This document shows, one piece after another, positions 44,882-52,907 of a stretch of DNA of 64,000 bases. This stretch comes from Bordetella genomosp. 9 (GTDB lineage Bacteria; Pseudomonadota; Gammaproteobacteria; Burkholderiales; Burkholderiaceae_B). A program made the translations under genes and the position numbers. Numbering within the stretch: position 1 is the stretch's first letter; every line of letters begins with the position of its first letter. The notes below the pieces were generated by a model, which worked only from the letters and a program-made list of their open reading frames with translations, did not search any database and was not told the DNA's origin. Location of the stretch: positions 1,240,001 to 1,304,000 of the forward strand of contig NZ_CP021109.1 of assembly GCF_002119725.1 (NCBI RefSeq), in the 5' to 3' direction.

Positions 44882-46435
44882 CGCAGCTATTGGGGTACAC
44901 GCCTGCTATTGATCGCTGTCGCCTTTCTCGGCCTTGCCCATCTGGCATTCCTGCCGCCCTGGGAAGGATTCGATGAGCCCGCGCACTGGAGCTCGGTCGA
45001 ACAAATTGCCGACACCGGAACGCTTCCCTTCTATGGAAGGGCCCGTCTCAGCGCGGACATTGAAGGTTATCTGGGGCCTTGGCCGTACGGTTTTTCTCTG
45101 CCGGAAAACGGAGTGAAACGGCAAACCTACCGGACATACCGGGACGCCGGGTCTCCCGACCTTCCAACTTCCCCCGAGCGCAGATATGAGCCGGGCACGG
45201 CGCTTAATTGGCAGGCACAGCATCCACCTCTGTTCTATGGTTTGATGGCGCCCGTTTATAAACTCGTGGCGCATCTCCCCTGGGTGGACCATCTGCTGTA
45301 TCTGCGGCTGGCGTCGTGGCTGATTGCTTTATGCGGGCTGGTGGTGGGTGTTCTGGCGACCGAGCGTCTGCTGCCTTCAATGGGCGGGCGCCTCGCTTCG
45401 CTGATGGCCGCCTATCCGCTCTTATTCCCGCAGTTTTTCCCCGAGATGGCGAGGCTGGGCAACGATAGTCTTGTCCTGCTGTTCTGCGGCGCGAGCTGGG
45501 CGGCGCTGCTATGCATTCTGTATGGCAAGCCAGGCGTAAAAGCCCCCATTCTCCTGGGCGTCTTTCTGGGGCTAGGCCTGCTGACCAAGGCCTTTTTTCT
45601 TCCCATCTCAGCTGGATTTTTATTGTTCCTGGCTTATTACTGGTGGAACAACAAAGTTGATTTTCCGCTGCGGCACCTGCTGCTTGCGCTTGGAGTGACC
45701 TTGCTTATCGGCGGGGCTTGGTACGTGCGCAATGCCTGGTTATTCGGCTCGGTGGTGGGCGGAGATGAATTCGTGGCTATGGAGCGCGGGCCCGGTTTTA
45801 TCGAGGGGCTGCGCGCCAATTTTTCCATCGGGGCGCTGCTTCGCGGATTCGCCTCCATGATGGCCACGTTTTCGTGGGCCGGAACCTGGTCGCTCGCGCG
45901 ATTGCCCGACCTGCTGCTGTTGGGCCCGCTCGCCCTGCTGGGCCTTGCCGTCGTTGGCTGGCTGCTGGACATTCGCCGCCGGCCCGTCATTGCCTGGGCG
46001 CCGCTCTTTATCGTGACGCCGATGCTGGCGGGACTAGGCTACCATGTCTTCATGAAGATCGCACAAACCGGTCTTGGCAAAGGCACGCCCGGCTGGTATT
46101 TGCACGTCCTGGCGGCTCCGCTAGGCATGATCGTCGCTCTGGGCTGGCGCTGGCCGCGGCTGATGTCGGCCTTATTCTCATACTCGCTGATCTTTGCCAC
46201 CGGAGCATGGGTGATGCAGCTCACGCTTTTCAGCGGCTGCTCGGCCAAGCTGGACGGAAATCCTTACTACACATTCAAGGATTCCAGCTGCTTCATCGAC
46301 TGGCATCAGTTGGATGTCCTCACCTCTCCCATGGTCGGCTTCGCCAGCCTGCTTGCAGGGGGGGTGGCACTTGGCGTGGCCGGTATCGTGCACTTTCGTG
46401 GCCGGGCGGCTTCGGTGGGCAGCGACCTGCGGTAG
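44849..46435 (+). CDS. Polytopic membrane protein, GT-C/DUF2142-like
   Basis: A 528-residue protein with about 11-12 membrane helices. After the first helix an acidic loop FDEPAHWSSVEQIADTG carries the Asp-Glu typical of GT-C glycosyltransferases that use polyprenol-linked sugars; NWQAQHPPLFYGLMAPVYKL, FPEMARLGNDSLVLLF and LGLLTKAFFLPIS follow, as in DUF2142/ArnT-like proteins. Function in surface polysaccharide modification is likely but the sugar is unknown. ATG 44849 is chosen; the 119 upstream codons include the repeat region and lack conserved character. GC content is lower than neighbours, hinting at transfer. Confidence 0.75.
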   Translation: MDTLAEKQAGQRSYWGTRLLLIAVAFLGLAHLAFLPPWEGFDEPAHWSSVEQIADTGTLPFYGRARLSADIEGYLGPWPYGFSLPENGVKRQTYRTYRDAGSPDLPTSPERRYEPGTALNWQAQHPPLFYGLMAPVYKLVAHLPWVDHLLYLRLASWLIALCGLVVGVLATERLLPSMGGRLASLMAAYPLLFPQFFPEMARLGNDSLVLLFCGASWAALLCILYGKPGVKAPILLGVFLGLGLLTKAFFLPISAGFLLFLAYYWWNNKVDFPLRHLLLALGVTLLIGGAWYVRNAWLFGSVVGGDEFVAMERGPGFIEGLRANFSIGALLRGFASMMATFSWAGTWSLARLPDLLLLGPLALLGLAVVGWLLDIRRRPVIAWAPLFIVTPMLAGLGYHVFMKIAQTGLGKGTPGWYLHVLAAPLGMIVALGWRWPRLMSALFSYSLIFATGAWVMQLTLFSGCSAKLDGNPYYTFKDSSCFIDWHQLDVLTSPMVGFASLLAGGVALGVAGIVHFRGRAASVGSDLR

Positions 46436-46470
46436 GGAGGCGTAGTGATTGATTATGTCCAACCGCCGAA

Positions 46471-46840
46471 TCAGGGGAATTTGAAGTTCTTCACCCAGAT
46501 TTGAGCTGGCACTATTTTCGCACCATGAGGGTCCGCGTAGTTCGGAATTGTCCGGATATGTGTAATGGTGCCGGCGTCCGCGATCGTGCCACGGCGTACG
46601 AACAGCCCATAGTCTTGCAGCAGCAGCGGACGGAATCGCGGTCTCATCGGCAAGTTTTGCCGCTGGGTGTGCCACCCGGCGCAGCCAGGTGTACGGCTCC
46701 AAGCCCGTTGGCCTTGGCCGTTTCCACCAGCGAGTAGATCAATGCGCTGATCTCGTGGCCGATCTGGACCATCGGCGTGCCGCCACGCGCAGGTGCGGGG
46801 AGTCCCGTTCGCACGCAACAAAGACTTGCGCGCGCCAACC
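46471..46840 (-). pseudogene. IS66-type transposase remnant and adjoining gene fragment
   Basis: On the minus strand residues EISALIYSLVETAKANGL (about 46680-46770) match the conserved C-terminal part of IS66 transposases; a one-base shift then continues with EPYTWLRRV in another frame, as expected for ...ETAKANGLEPYxxLRRV. Only about 35 residues remain. Beyond it, a separate stretch ending TITHIRTIPNYADPHGAK and VKNFKFP (stop at 46471) looks like the tail of an unrelated, unidentified protein. No inverted repeats were recognised. A decayed insertion is the simplest reading. Confidence 0.5.
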
Positions 46841-47028
46841 GCTCTTGTGCGGTGTTATCGATGCCATGGGGGCTGTGCGTAGAAAACGGGGATCACAGTG
46901 AACAAATCATCGGATCCGACGCCAAACTCCGGTGGTATGCGGATGCAGTGATTTCTGCTTGGTTCTTGATTTCCCGAGCTTTTCTAATGCATGGAAATGC
47001 GAAGTCGGCGGATTCTGGAAACGACCAG

Positions 47029-47117
47029 TGGTGCCCGAGACCGGAATCGAACCGGTACGGCCGGTTAAAGCCGGAGGATTTTAAGTCCTCTGTGTCTACC
47101 AATTTCACCACTCGGGC
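47029..47117 (-). tRNA. tRNA-Leu (anticodon UAA)
   Basis: An 89-nt class II tRNA with encoded CCA: acceptor GCCCGAG/CTCGGGC, anticodon arm GAGGA-CTTAAAA-TCCTC (anticodon TAA, reads UUA), long variable arm and T-loop GTTCGATTCC. It is uninterrupted, which is notable because tRNA-Leu(UAA) is the classic carrier of group I introns in cyanobacteria and the neighbouring tRNA-Ser carries one here. Confidence 0.95.
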
Positions 47118-47290
47118 TTCGTGCGGCGCCGGTCTGGACAGGCGCGAGATATCGCCGCGGCGCTGCACGGGGGGCGAATTGTACTCCGTCGGAATGGCCT
47201 GACCCGGCCCATCGGCGGCACATTCCCACCGCGCCGGCGGTCGTATCGCACCGGCGGGCGCACTCCGAAATCCGATACAATCGCCTCCAC

Positions 47291-47652
47291 GGAAGGTTGG
47301 CAGAGTGGTTGAATGCACCGGTCTTGTTCAATCGAGCGCCGTCGGGGAAACCCGGCGGATGTAAGGAGTCAAATTCGGCGAAGCCCCTGGGCGCTTCCGA
47401 GGTAACGCCGAGCGAAGATCGATGCGGGTCGGCAATGATCACGTATGACGTGCATCACCGCTTGCTGCACCATTGCATCGATAACGTGTAGAGACTTGAC
47501 GGCTCCCGCCTAACGTCCCGATCGGGACCATGGTGAAGGCAAAGTCCAGACCCGCAAACAGGTGTTTCGGCCTGGTGGCGAAAGTCATAGGGGTAAGGAA
47601 AACCGGCGGGGCTTCACGGCCCTCGTGAGTTCGAATCTCACACCTTCCGCCA
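47291..47652 (+). tRNA. tRNA-Ser (anticodon UGA) interrupted by a group I intron
   Basis: The two exons are 47291-47325 and 47598-47652 and join to a 90-nt class II tRNA with encoded CCA. The acceptor GGAAGGT pairs with ACCTTCC, the anticodon arm becomes CCGGT-CTTGAAA-ACCGG with anticodon TGA, the variable arm is GGGGCTTCACGGCCC, and the T arm is GTGAG-TTCGAATC-TCAC. The 272-nt insertion lies between U34 and G35 of the anticodon, so the tRNA needs splicing to function. It probably reads UCA (and by wobble other UCN) codons, which makes splicing essential unless another tRNA substitutes. A TACAAT -10 lies at 47276-47281. Confidence 0.9.
47326..47597 (+). ncRNA. Group I intron (IC3-like) in tRNA-Ser anticodon loop
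   Basis: The exon ends in U and the intron ends in G, the group I rule. P1 forms from CTT|G (47323-47326) with CGAG (47333-47336), placing a U-G wobble at the splice site. P2 is CGGG-GAAA-CCCG (47343-47354). TCGGCG (47375-47380) pairs with CGCCGA (47406-47411) in the P4/P5 region. P7 strands GACTT (47493-47497) and AAGTC (47542-47546) pair; P8 is GTCCC-GATC-GGGAC (47515-47528). A peripheral stem ATCGATGC/GCATCGAT (47418-47482) encloses 49 nt. Conserved stretches match the Azoarcus tRNA-Ile intron as I remember it. No endonuclease gene fits inside. Confidence 0.9.
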
Positions 47653-47697
47653 ATTCTTTTGTTCGCTCACTGCGCATATCGCGTCGCCCGGCGCTTT

Positions 47698-48618
47698 TCA
47701 AAGATCGCGGGCCAGCACCTGCCCCACCAGCTCTTTGCCGAAGCTGTGGTGCGCTTCCTCTTCCACCAGCTTGAAGCCCGCCTTGTCGTAGATGCGGCGG
47801 GCGTCGGTCAGCACACTGTTGGTCCACAGCACCATCCGCTTGTAGCCTGCCAGCCGGGCGAAGCGCAGGCATTCCTCCACCAGCCGGCTGCCGATGCCCA
47901 GGCCGCGCGCCTGGGCATCGACATAGAGCAGGCGCAGTTTCGCGGTGTCGGCGTCCTGCCGGACGAGGAATACCGAGCCGACGACCTTGCCGTCTTTTTC
48001 CGCGACCCAGCAGCGTTCGGCTCGCGGGTCGAATTCGCGCATGAACGTCGCAACGATCTGGGTGATCAAGGCTTCGAATTCGCTGTTCCAGCCATATTCC
48101 TGGGTATACAGCACCGCCTGGCGGTGGATGATCCAGCCCATATCGCCCGGTTGCGGGTCACGCAGGATATAGCTTGACGGCGCATCGGCGAGCAAACCGT
48201 GGATCTGGCCCATGGCGTCCACCAATTGATGCTGCGCCGGCGGCGACAGGCGTTGCAGCATGGCCATGACCTCGCGCCGCGAGGCATGGTCCAGCGGTTC
48301 GAAGGTGGCGCGCCCTTTATCGGTGAGCTGCAGGTGGATGACCCGCGCATCGTCCGGCGAGCGCGTCTTCGATACAAGCCCTTTTTTCTCGAACCGCGTG
48401 ATTACGCGGCTCAGATAACCCGCGTTCAGCCCCAATTCCTTGCAAAGTTCGGCGGACGTCAACGTGGGGCGATGGGCCAGCTCGTAAAGAATGCGGGCTT
48501 CCGTCAGCGAGAAGTCGCTATCCAGGAGGTGCTCGTGCAACACGCCGATCTGGCGGGTATAGAAACGGTTGAAGCGCCGGACCGCCTCGGCGCGATGGGT
48601 GAGCGAGTCTACGGACAT
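47698..48618 (-). CDS. MarR-type regulator fused to GNAT acetyltransferase
   Basis: A 306-residue two-domain protein. Residues 1-145 form a MarR winged helix (YTRQIGVLHEHLLDSDFSLTEARILYELAH, LCKELGLNAGYLSRVITRFEKKGLV, DARVIHLQLTDKG). Residues 155-306 form a GNAT domain with acetyl-CoA loop QARGLGIGSRLVEECLRFA and YDKAGFKLVEEE. This bifunctional family is common in proteobacteria; the acetylated substrate is unknown. ATG 48618 is chosen over GTG 48627. A palindromic operator candidate lies just upstream, shared with no other divergent gene, suggesting autoregulation. Confidence 0.9.
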   Translation of the reverse strand: MSVDSLTHRAEAVRRFNRFYTRQIGVLHEHLLDSDFSLTEARILYELAHRPTLTSAELCKELGLNAGYLSRVITRFEKKGLVSKTRSPDDARVIHLQLTDKGRATFEPLDHASRREVMAMLQRLSPPAQHQLVDAMGQIHGLLADAPSSYILRDPQPGDMGWIIHRQAVLYTQEYGWNSEFEALITQIVATFMREFDPRAERCWVAEKDGKVVGSVFLVRQDADTAKLRLLYVDAQARGLGIGSRLVEECLRFARLAGYKRMVLWTNSVLTDARRIYDKAGFKLVEEEAHHSFGKELVGQVLARDL

Positions 48619-48645
48619 GAGGGCCACCTTGCGGATCCGCGCACG

Positions 48646-48687
48646 TTATTTGCCTGAAGCACATTTATAGTTGCTCGAAGCAAATAA
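48646..48687. promoter_or_regulatory. Candidate MarR operator
   Basis: TTATTTGC at 48646-48653 and its exact complement GCAAATAA at 48680-48687 bracket two similar dyads, TTGCCTGAAGCA and TTGCTCGAAGCAA. It lies 28 nt upstream of the MarR-GNAT start, in AT-rich DNA. Two tandem dyads in this position are typical of MarR autoregulation. Confidence 0.6.
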
Positions 48688-48729
48688 TACAAGGGGTGGC
48701 CGCCGATATGGCGGCCGTACGCGGCGTCA

Positions 48730-49731
48730 TCAGCGCTTCTTGCGCCCCGCCCAGATCAACCCCGCCAGCGCGAGTCCCGCACCCACGAGTGCGGTGCGAT
48801 GGGTGGTGGCCCACAATGCCAGGCTGTACCCCTGCGCGCGGCTGTCGAAAGATCCGTGCGCGGCGTGCAGGCCGCGAACGGGCCGCCAGAGGTTGGACGT
48901 CTTTGGCGGCGGAGTGATCGGCTTGCGTTGCTGCGCGGCGTAGTTGGTCCGGGCCAGGTAGCGGTCCAGCAGGCCAGGGAACAATTTGTTGGCGATGATG
49001 GCCTTGATGGTCGGCATGCCGACGTAGACCTCGCGCCGGCGATGGCGGGCCGCCCATACGATGGCGTGCGCGGCGACTTCGGGCTGGAAGATCGGCGGCA
49101 CGGGCTGCGGCGCAAACGGCATGCGGCACTCGGCCCAGTCGAACTGCGGCGTATTCAACGCGGGCATCTGGACCATTGTGACGTGGACCCGGCTGCCGTC
49201 GTGCATCAGTTCGCTGCGCAGGGAATCGGTGAAGCCGCGCACGCCGTGCTTGGCGCCGCAATAGGCCGACTGCAGCGGGATGGCCCTATAGGCCAGCGCC
49301 GAGCCCACCTGAACGATGGTGCCCCGGTTGCGCGGACGCATGTAGCGCAGCGCCGCCATCGTGCCGTAAACCTGGCCCAGGTAGGTGACAGCGGTGACAC
49401 GTTCGAATTCCTGTGCCGTCAGCTTGGACAAGGGCGAGAACACCGTCAGCATGGCGTTGTTCACCCAGACGTCGATGGGGCCCAATTCTCTTTCGATGCG
49501 TTCCGCCGCATCGTCGATGGCGCGTGGATCGCTTACGTCCAGTGCGATGGGCAGGGCCCGCACGCCCAGACGCCGGATCTCGCGGGCCGCGTCTTCCAGT
49601 GAGACGGCATCGCGTGCGAGCAGGGCCACATTCGCGCCCTCGCGCGCGAAGGCGAGGGCGGCCGCACGCCCGACGCCGGCGCTGGCCCCGGTGATGACGA
49701 CGGTTTGTAGGGATGCCTTTGCATCTCGCAT
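48730..49731 (-). CDS. Short-chain dehydrogenase with C-terminal membrane helix
   Basis: A 333-residue SDR. The Rossmann motif is TGASAGVGRAAALAFAREG, with NNAM in place of the usual NNAG, and the active site is S-x13-YCGAKHG. After the catalytic domain (about 1-250) comes an extension with KAIIANKLFPGLLDRYLAR and a C-terminal hydrophobic helix (TALVGAGLALAGLIWAG) ending in RKKR. ATG 49731 is preferred: GGAG lies 6 nt upstream. Related proteins are annotated as SDR family oxidoreductases of unknown substrate; membrane attachment suggests a lipophilic one. Confidence 0.85.
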   Translation of the reverse strand: MRDAKASLQTVVITGASAGVGRAAALAFAREGANVALLARDAVSLEDAAREIRRLGVRALPIALDVSDPRAIDDAAERIERELGPIDVWVNNAMLTVFSPLSKLTAQEFERVTAVTYLGQVYGTMAALRYMRPRNRGTIVQVGSALAYRAIPLQSAYCGAKHGVRGFTDSLRSELMHDGSRVHVTMVQMPALNTPQFDWAECRMPFAPQPVPPIFQPEVAAHAIVWAARHRRREVYVGMPTIKAIIANKLFPGLLDRYLARTNYAAQQRKPITPPPKTSNLWRPVRGLHAAHGSFDSRAQGYSLALWATTHRTALVGAGLALAGLIWAGRKKR

Positions 49732-49816
49732 GTAGCTCTCCAAAGGAGTCCGCGCCGACGCCGTTCAGCACTGTAGGGCCGCCCGCCCGCGCTGAACCGC
49801 GACGCCGGCTGTTCCT

Positions 49817-51613
49817 CTATTCCTTCCGATTGCCCGGCAGCACGCTGCCCAGCACCTGCTTGGCGGTGTCGATCAGGACGTGGCGCTGGTCCGGGTCGCC
49901 CTTGATCAGCGTGGTGGCGAAGGCCTTGGCTTGCTGCAGCGTGATGTGGGGCGGCAGTGGCGGCACGTTGGGGTCCGCTTTTACCTCGATCAGCGTCGGC
50001 CGGTCGGCGGCCAGCGCTTGATCCCACGCTTCTCCCATCGCCTCCGGCGTATCCACGTAGATGCCGCGCAACCCGATGGATTCGGCGAACTGGTGATACG
50101 GCACGGACGGAATGCTTTGGGACGCTTCGAACTTCGGATCGCCGTTCATGACCCGTTGCTCCCACGTCACCTGGTTCAGGTCCGCGTTGTTCAACACCAT
50201 GCAGACCCAGCGCGGATCGCCCCACTGCTTCCAGTACTTGGCGACCGTAATCAATTCGGCCATGTTGTTCATCTGCATGGCGCCATCGCCCACCAACGCG
50301 ATCACTGGGCGTTGCGGATGGGCGAACTTGGCCGCGATGGCATAAGGCACGGCCGCGCCCATCGACGCCAGTCCGCCAGACAGCGAGCACATCATGCCGC
50401 GTTGCACCTTCAGGTCGCGGGCGTACCAGTTTGCGACGGAGCCTGAGTCGCTGGTCACGATTGCGTTGGCCGGCACGCGCGGCGAAAGCTCCCAGATCGT
50501 GCGCTGCGGATTGACGCCGCCTTCGGCTCCGGCCAGCGCCCGCTCTTCCAGCTTTTTCCACCAGTCCGCCGTCCAGCCTTCCACGGTGTCGCGCCACTCG
50601 CGATCGGCGCGCGGCTCGAGCAAAGGCAAAAGCTCGCGCAACGTTTCCACGCTGTCGCCAACCAGATTGACTTCCATGGGATACCGCAGGCTGAGCATGT
50701 CGGGCTTGATGTCGATCTGCACGCCGCGCGCCTGCCCTTCCTTGGGCAGGAATTCGGAATAGGGGAAGCCCGACCCGATCATCAGCAGCGTGTCGCATTC
50801 GGTCATCAGCTTGTAGCTCGGTTCGGTGCCCAGCAGCCCGATCGAGCCGGTCACCCATGGCAGGTCGTCGGGCAGGGCGGCCTTGCCCAGCAATGCCTTT
50901 GCCACGCCCGCGCCCAGCTTGTTGGCAACCGCAATGATTTCTTCGGTGGCATGCAACGCCCCCGCGCCCACGAGAATCGCGACTTTCTTGCCGGCGTTCA
51001 GGACCTGCGCGGCCCGGCGCAGGTCTTCCGGCTGGGGCACCGTGCGCGGCGCGCGATAGCCGACGCCGGAGTGCACGGTGCCGTGCTTGCGCGCCGGGGC
51101 CTCGTACGGAAGGTCCTGCAGATCGTTTGGAAGGATCAGTGCTGTGACCTCGCGCTTGCCCAGCGCAGTGCGCACGGCGCGGTCGACCAGGTGGCGCACC
51201 TGCCCCGGCACGCTGGCCTGCTGCACGAAGGATCCCGCGACATCCTTGAACATGGAGACCAGATCCAGCTCCTGCTGATAGTGCCCGCCCAGCGACGCGC
51301 GGGCCTGCTGGCCCACGATGGCGAGCACGGGCATGTGGTCCATCCGCGCGTCGTACATGCCGGTGATCAGGTGCGATGCGCCCGGCCCGGACGTCGCGAT
51401 GCAGACGCCAAGCTCGCCGGTGAATTTCGCGTGCGCCGACGCCATGAAGGCGGCCATTTCCTCGTGCCTGGCCTGGACGAACTCGATCTTGCCCTTGGCG
51501 CGATTCAGCGCGCCGAATACGCCGTTGATGCCGTCTCCGGGGTAGCCGAATATCCGCCGCACGCCCCATGCGTGCAATCGTTCGACGATGAAGTCTCCGA
51601 CAGTGGGTGCCAT
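49817..51613 (-). CDS. ThDP-dependent pyruvate oxidase-like enzyme
   Basis: A 598-residue member of the acetolactate synthase/pyruvate oxidase family. The catalytic Glu is in QARHEEMAAFMASAHAKF, FAD/ThDP-domain features include GSGFPYSEFLPKEG and VQIDIKPDMLSLRYPMEV, and the ThDP/Mg motif is VGDGAMQMNNMAELITVAKYW with LNNADLNQVTWEQR. It resembles PoxB/YdaP-type enzymes that oxidise pyruvate to acetate (or acetyl-phosphate) and CO2. ATG 51613 is preceded by GGAGGAACGCC. It may share a transcript with the SDR 85 nt downstream. Confidence 0.88.
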   Translation of the reverse strand: MAPTVGDFIVERLHAWGVRRIFGYPGDGINGVFGALNRAKGKIEFVQARHEEMAAFMASAHAKFTGELGVCIATSGPGASHLITGMYDARMDHMPVLAIVGQQARASLGGHYQQELDLVSMFKDVAGSFVQQASVPGQVRHLVDRAVRTALGKREVTALILPNDLQDLPYEAPARKHGTVHSGVGYRAPRTVPQPEDLRRAAQVLNAGKKVAILVGAGALHATEEIIAVANKLGAGVAKALLGKAALPDDLPWVTGSIGLLGTEPSYKLMTECDTLLMIGSGFPYSEFLPKEGQARGVQIDIKPDMLSLRYPMEVNLVGDSVETLRELLPLLEPRADREWRDTVEGWTADWWKKLEERALAGAEGGVNPQRTIWELSPRVPANAIVTSDSGSVANWYARDLKVQRGMMCSLSGGLASMGAAVPYAIAAKFAHPQRPVIALVGDGAMQMNNMAELITVAKYWKQWGDPRWVCMVLNNADLNQVTWEQRVMNGDPKFEASQSIPSVPYHQFAESIGLRGIYVDTPEAMGEAWDQALAADRPTLIEVKADPNVPPLPPHITLQQAKAFATTLIKGDPDQRHVLIDTAKQVLGSVLPGNRKE

Positions 51614-51873
51614 GGCGTTCCTCCAGTTGTCGAACGCCGCGCAACATCCGCGCGGCGTTCGAATCGTGAATGCGGCCCGCGCGCGGCGGCTTCGGTCGCG
51701 TCGCGCCGGGCATTCAAGGTCGCCCGCGCCACAGCAAAACTTGTTCCTACTGCCCGCGCCTGCATGCGGTGAAGCAAGGCAAATCACCCTTCGCGAGCGC
51801 CCGTTATGGGCCCATATTTCCTGGACGGCGCGATAATGCGGGTTTCTTCCAGAACAAGACCAGGAGGCCGTCC

Positions 51874-52854
51874 ATGCTCGCCGTTGAAATCTCCCGCCCC
51901 GGCGGACCCGAAGTGCTCGTTCCCGTCCAGCGTTCCACGCCCGAGCCCGGTGAAGGCGAAGTCCTGATCAAGGTGTCGGCGGCCGGAGTCAACCGTCCGG
52001 ACACGTTCCAGCGCAAGGGCTCGTATCCGCCGCCGCGCGGAGCCTCCGACCTGCCCGGACTGGAGGTTGCCGGAGAGATCGTCGGCGGCGACGCGGCGTC
52101 GGGCGGTTTCGCCATTGGCGACAAGGTGTGCGCCCTGGTGGCGGGCGGCGGCTATGCCGAATACTGCGTGGCGCCGGTCAAGCAATGTCTTCCCATCCCG
52201 GCCGGCCTGTCGGAAATCGAGGCGGCCGGCCTGCCCGAGACCTATTTCACCGTATGGAGCAATGTCTTCGACCGCGGGCGCCTCGGCCCCGGCGAAAGCC
52301 TCCTGGTTCATGGCGGCGCGAGCGGCATCGGCACTACGGCCATTCAGCTGGCCACGGCGCTCGGCCACAAGGTCTATGCCACCGCGGGCAGCGACGATCG
52401 CGCCCGGGCGGTGGAAAAGCTGGGCGCGGCGCGCGGCATCAACTATCGCGAGCAGGACTTCGTCAAGGAAGTTTTGGACGCAACCGGCGGCGCCGGCGTG
52501 AACGTCATCCTGGATATGGTGGCTGGCGACTACATCGCCCGCGATATTCAATGCCTGGCTGACGAGGGCCGCATCGTGCTCATCGCCACGCTGGGCGGCA
52601 ACCATGGGAATGTGGATTTCGGCCAGGTCATGCGGCGGCGCCTGACCATTACCGGATCGACCCTGCGCCCGCGTCCTGTCGCCTTCAAGGGGCAGATCGC
52701 CGAGCGCCTGCGCGACACCGTCTGGCCTCTGCTGGAGAGCGGCAGGATCAAGCCGATCGTGCACGCCACTTTTCCGCTGGCGCAGGCCGCCCAGGCGCAC
52801 GCCATGATGGAGGCGGGCGAGCAGATCGGGAAGATCGTCCTGACGGTGAGTTGA
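51874..52854 (+). CDS. NAD(P)H quinone oxidoreductase (MDR superfamily)
   Basis: A 326-residue zeta-crystallin-type reductase. It has AAGVNRPDTFQRKGSYPPP, LPGLEVAGEIV, the NADPH-binding LLVHGGASGIGTTAIQLATALG and TAGSDDRARAVEKLGA; zinc ligands are absent, as in quinone reductases of the PIG3 type. A CAGGAGG ribosome site precedes ATG 51874. In Bordetella-type genomes this gene commonly precedes tpiA, as here. Confidence 0.93.
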   Translation: MLAVEISRPGGPEVLVPVQRSTPEPGEGEVLIKVSAAGVNRPDTFQRKGSYPPPRGASDLPGLEVAGEIVGGDAASGGFAIGDKVCALVAGGGYAEYCVAPVKQCLPIPAGLSEIEAAGLPETYFTVWSNVFDRGRLGPGESLLVHGGASGIGTTAIQLATALGHKVYATAGSDDRARAVEKLGAARGINYREQDFVKEVLDATGGAGVNVILDMVAGDYIARDIQCLADEGRIVLIATLGGNHGNVDFGQVMRRRLTITGSTLRPRPVAFKGQIAERLRDTVWPLLESGRIKPIVHATFPLAQAAQAHAMMEAGEQIGKIVLTVS

Positions 52855-52907
52855 GCGGCTCCAAACACGATACAATCGCGGGTTTGACCGGGATTTTTTC
52901 AGAGACA

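Noticed and set aside
47291..47652. Possible tmRNA (ssrA) because of tRNA-like ends about 360 nt apart
   Set aside because: The ends form a complete class II tRNA-Ser with anticodon, variable arm and T arm once the middle is removed; no tag-peptide frame or tmRNA-type pseudoknots were seen, and the middle has group I intron pairings.
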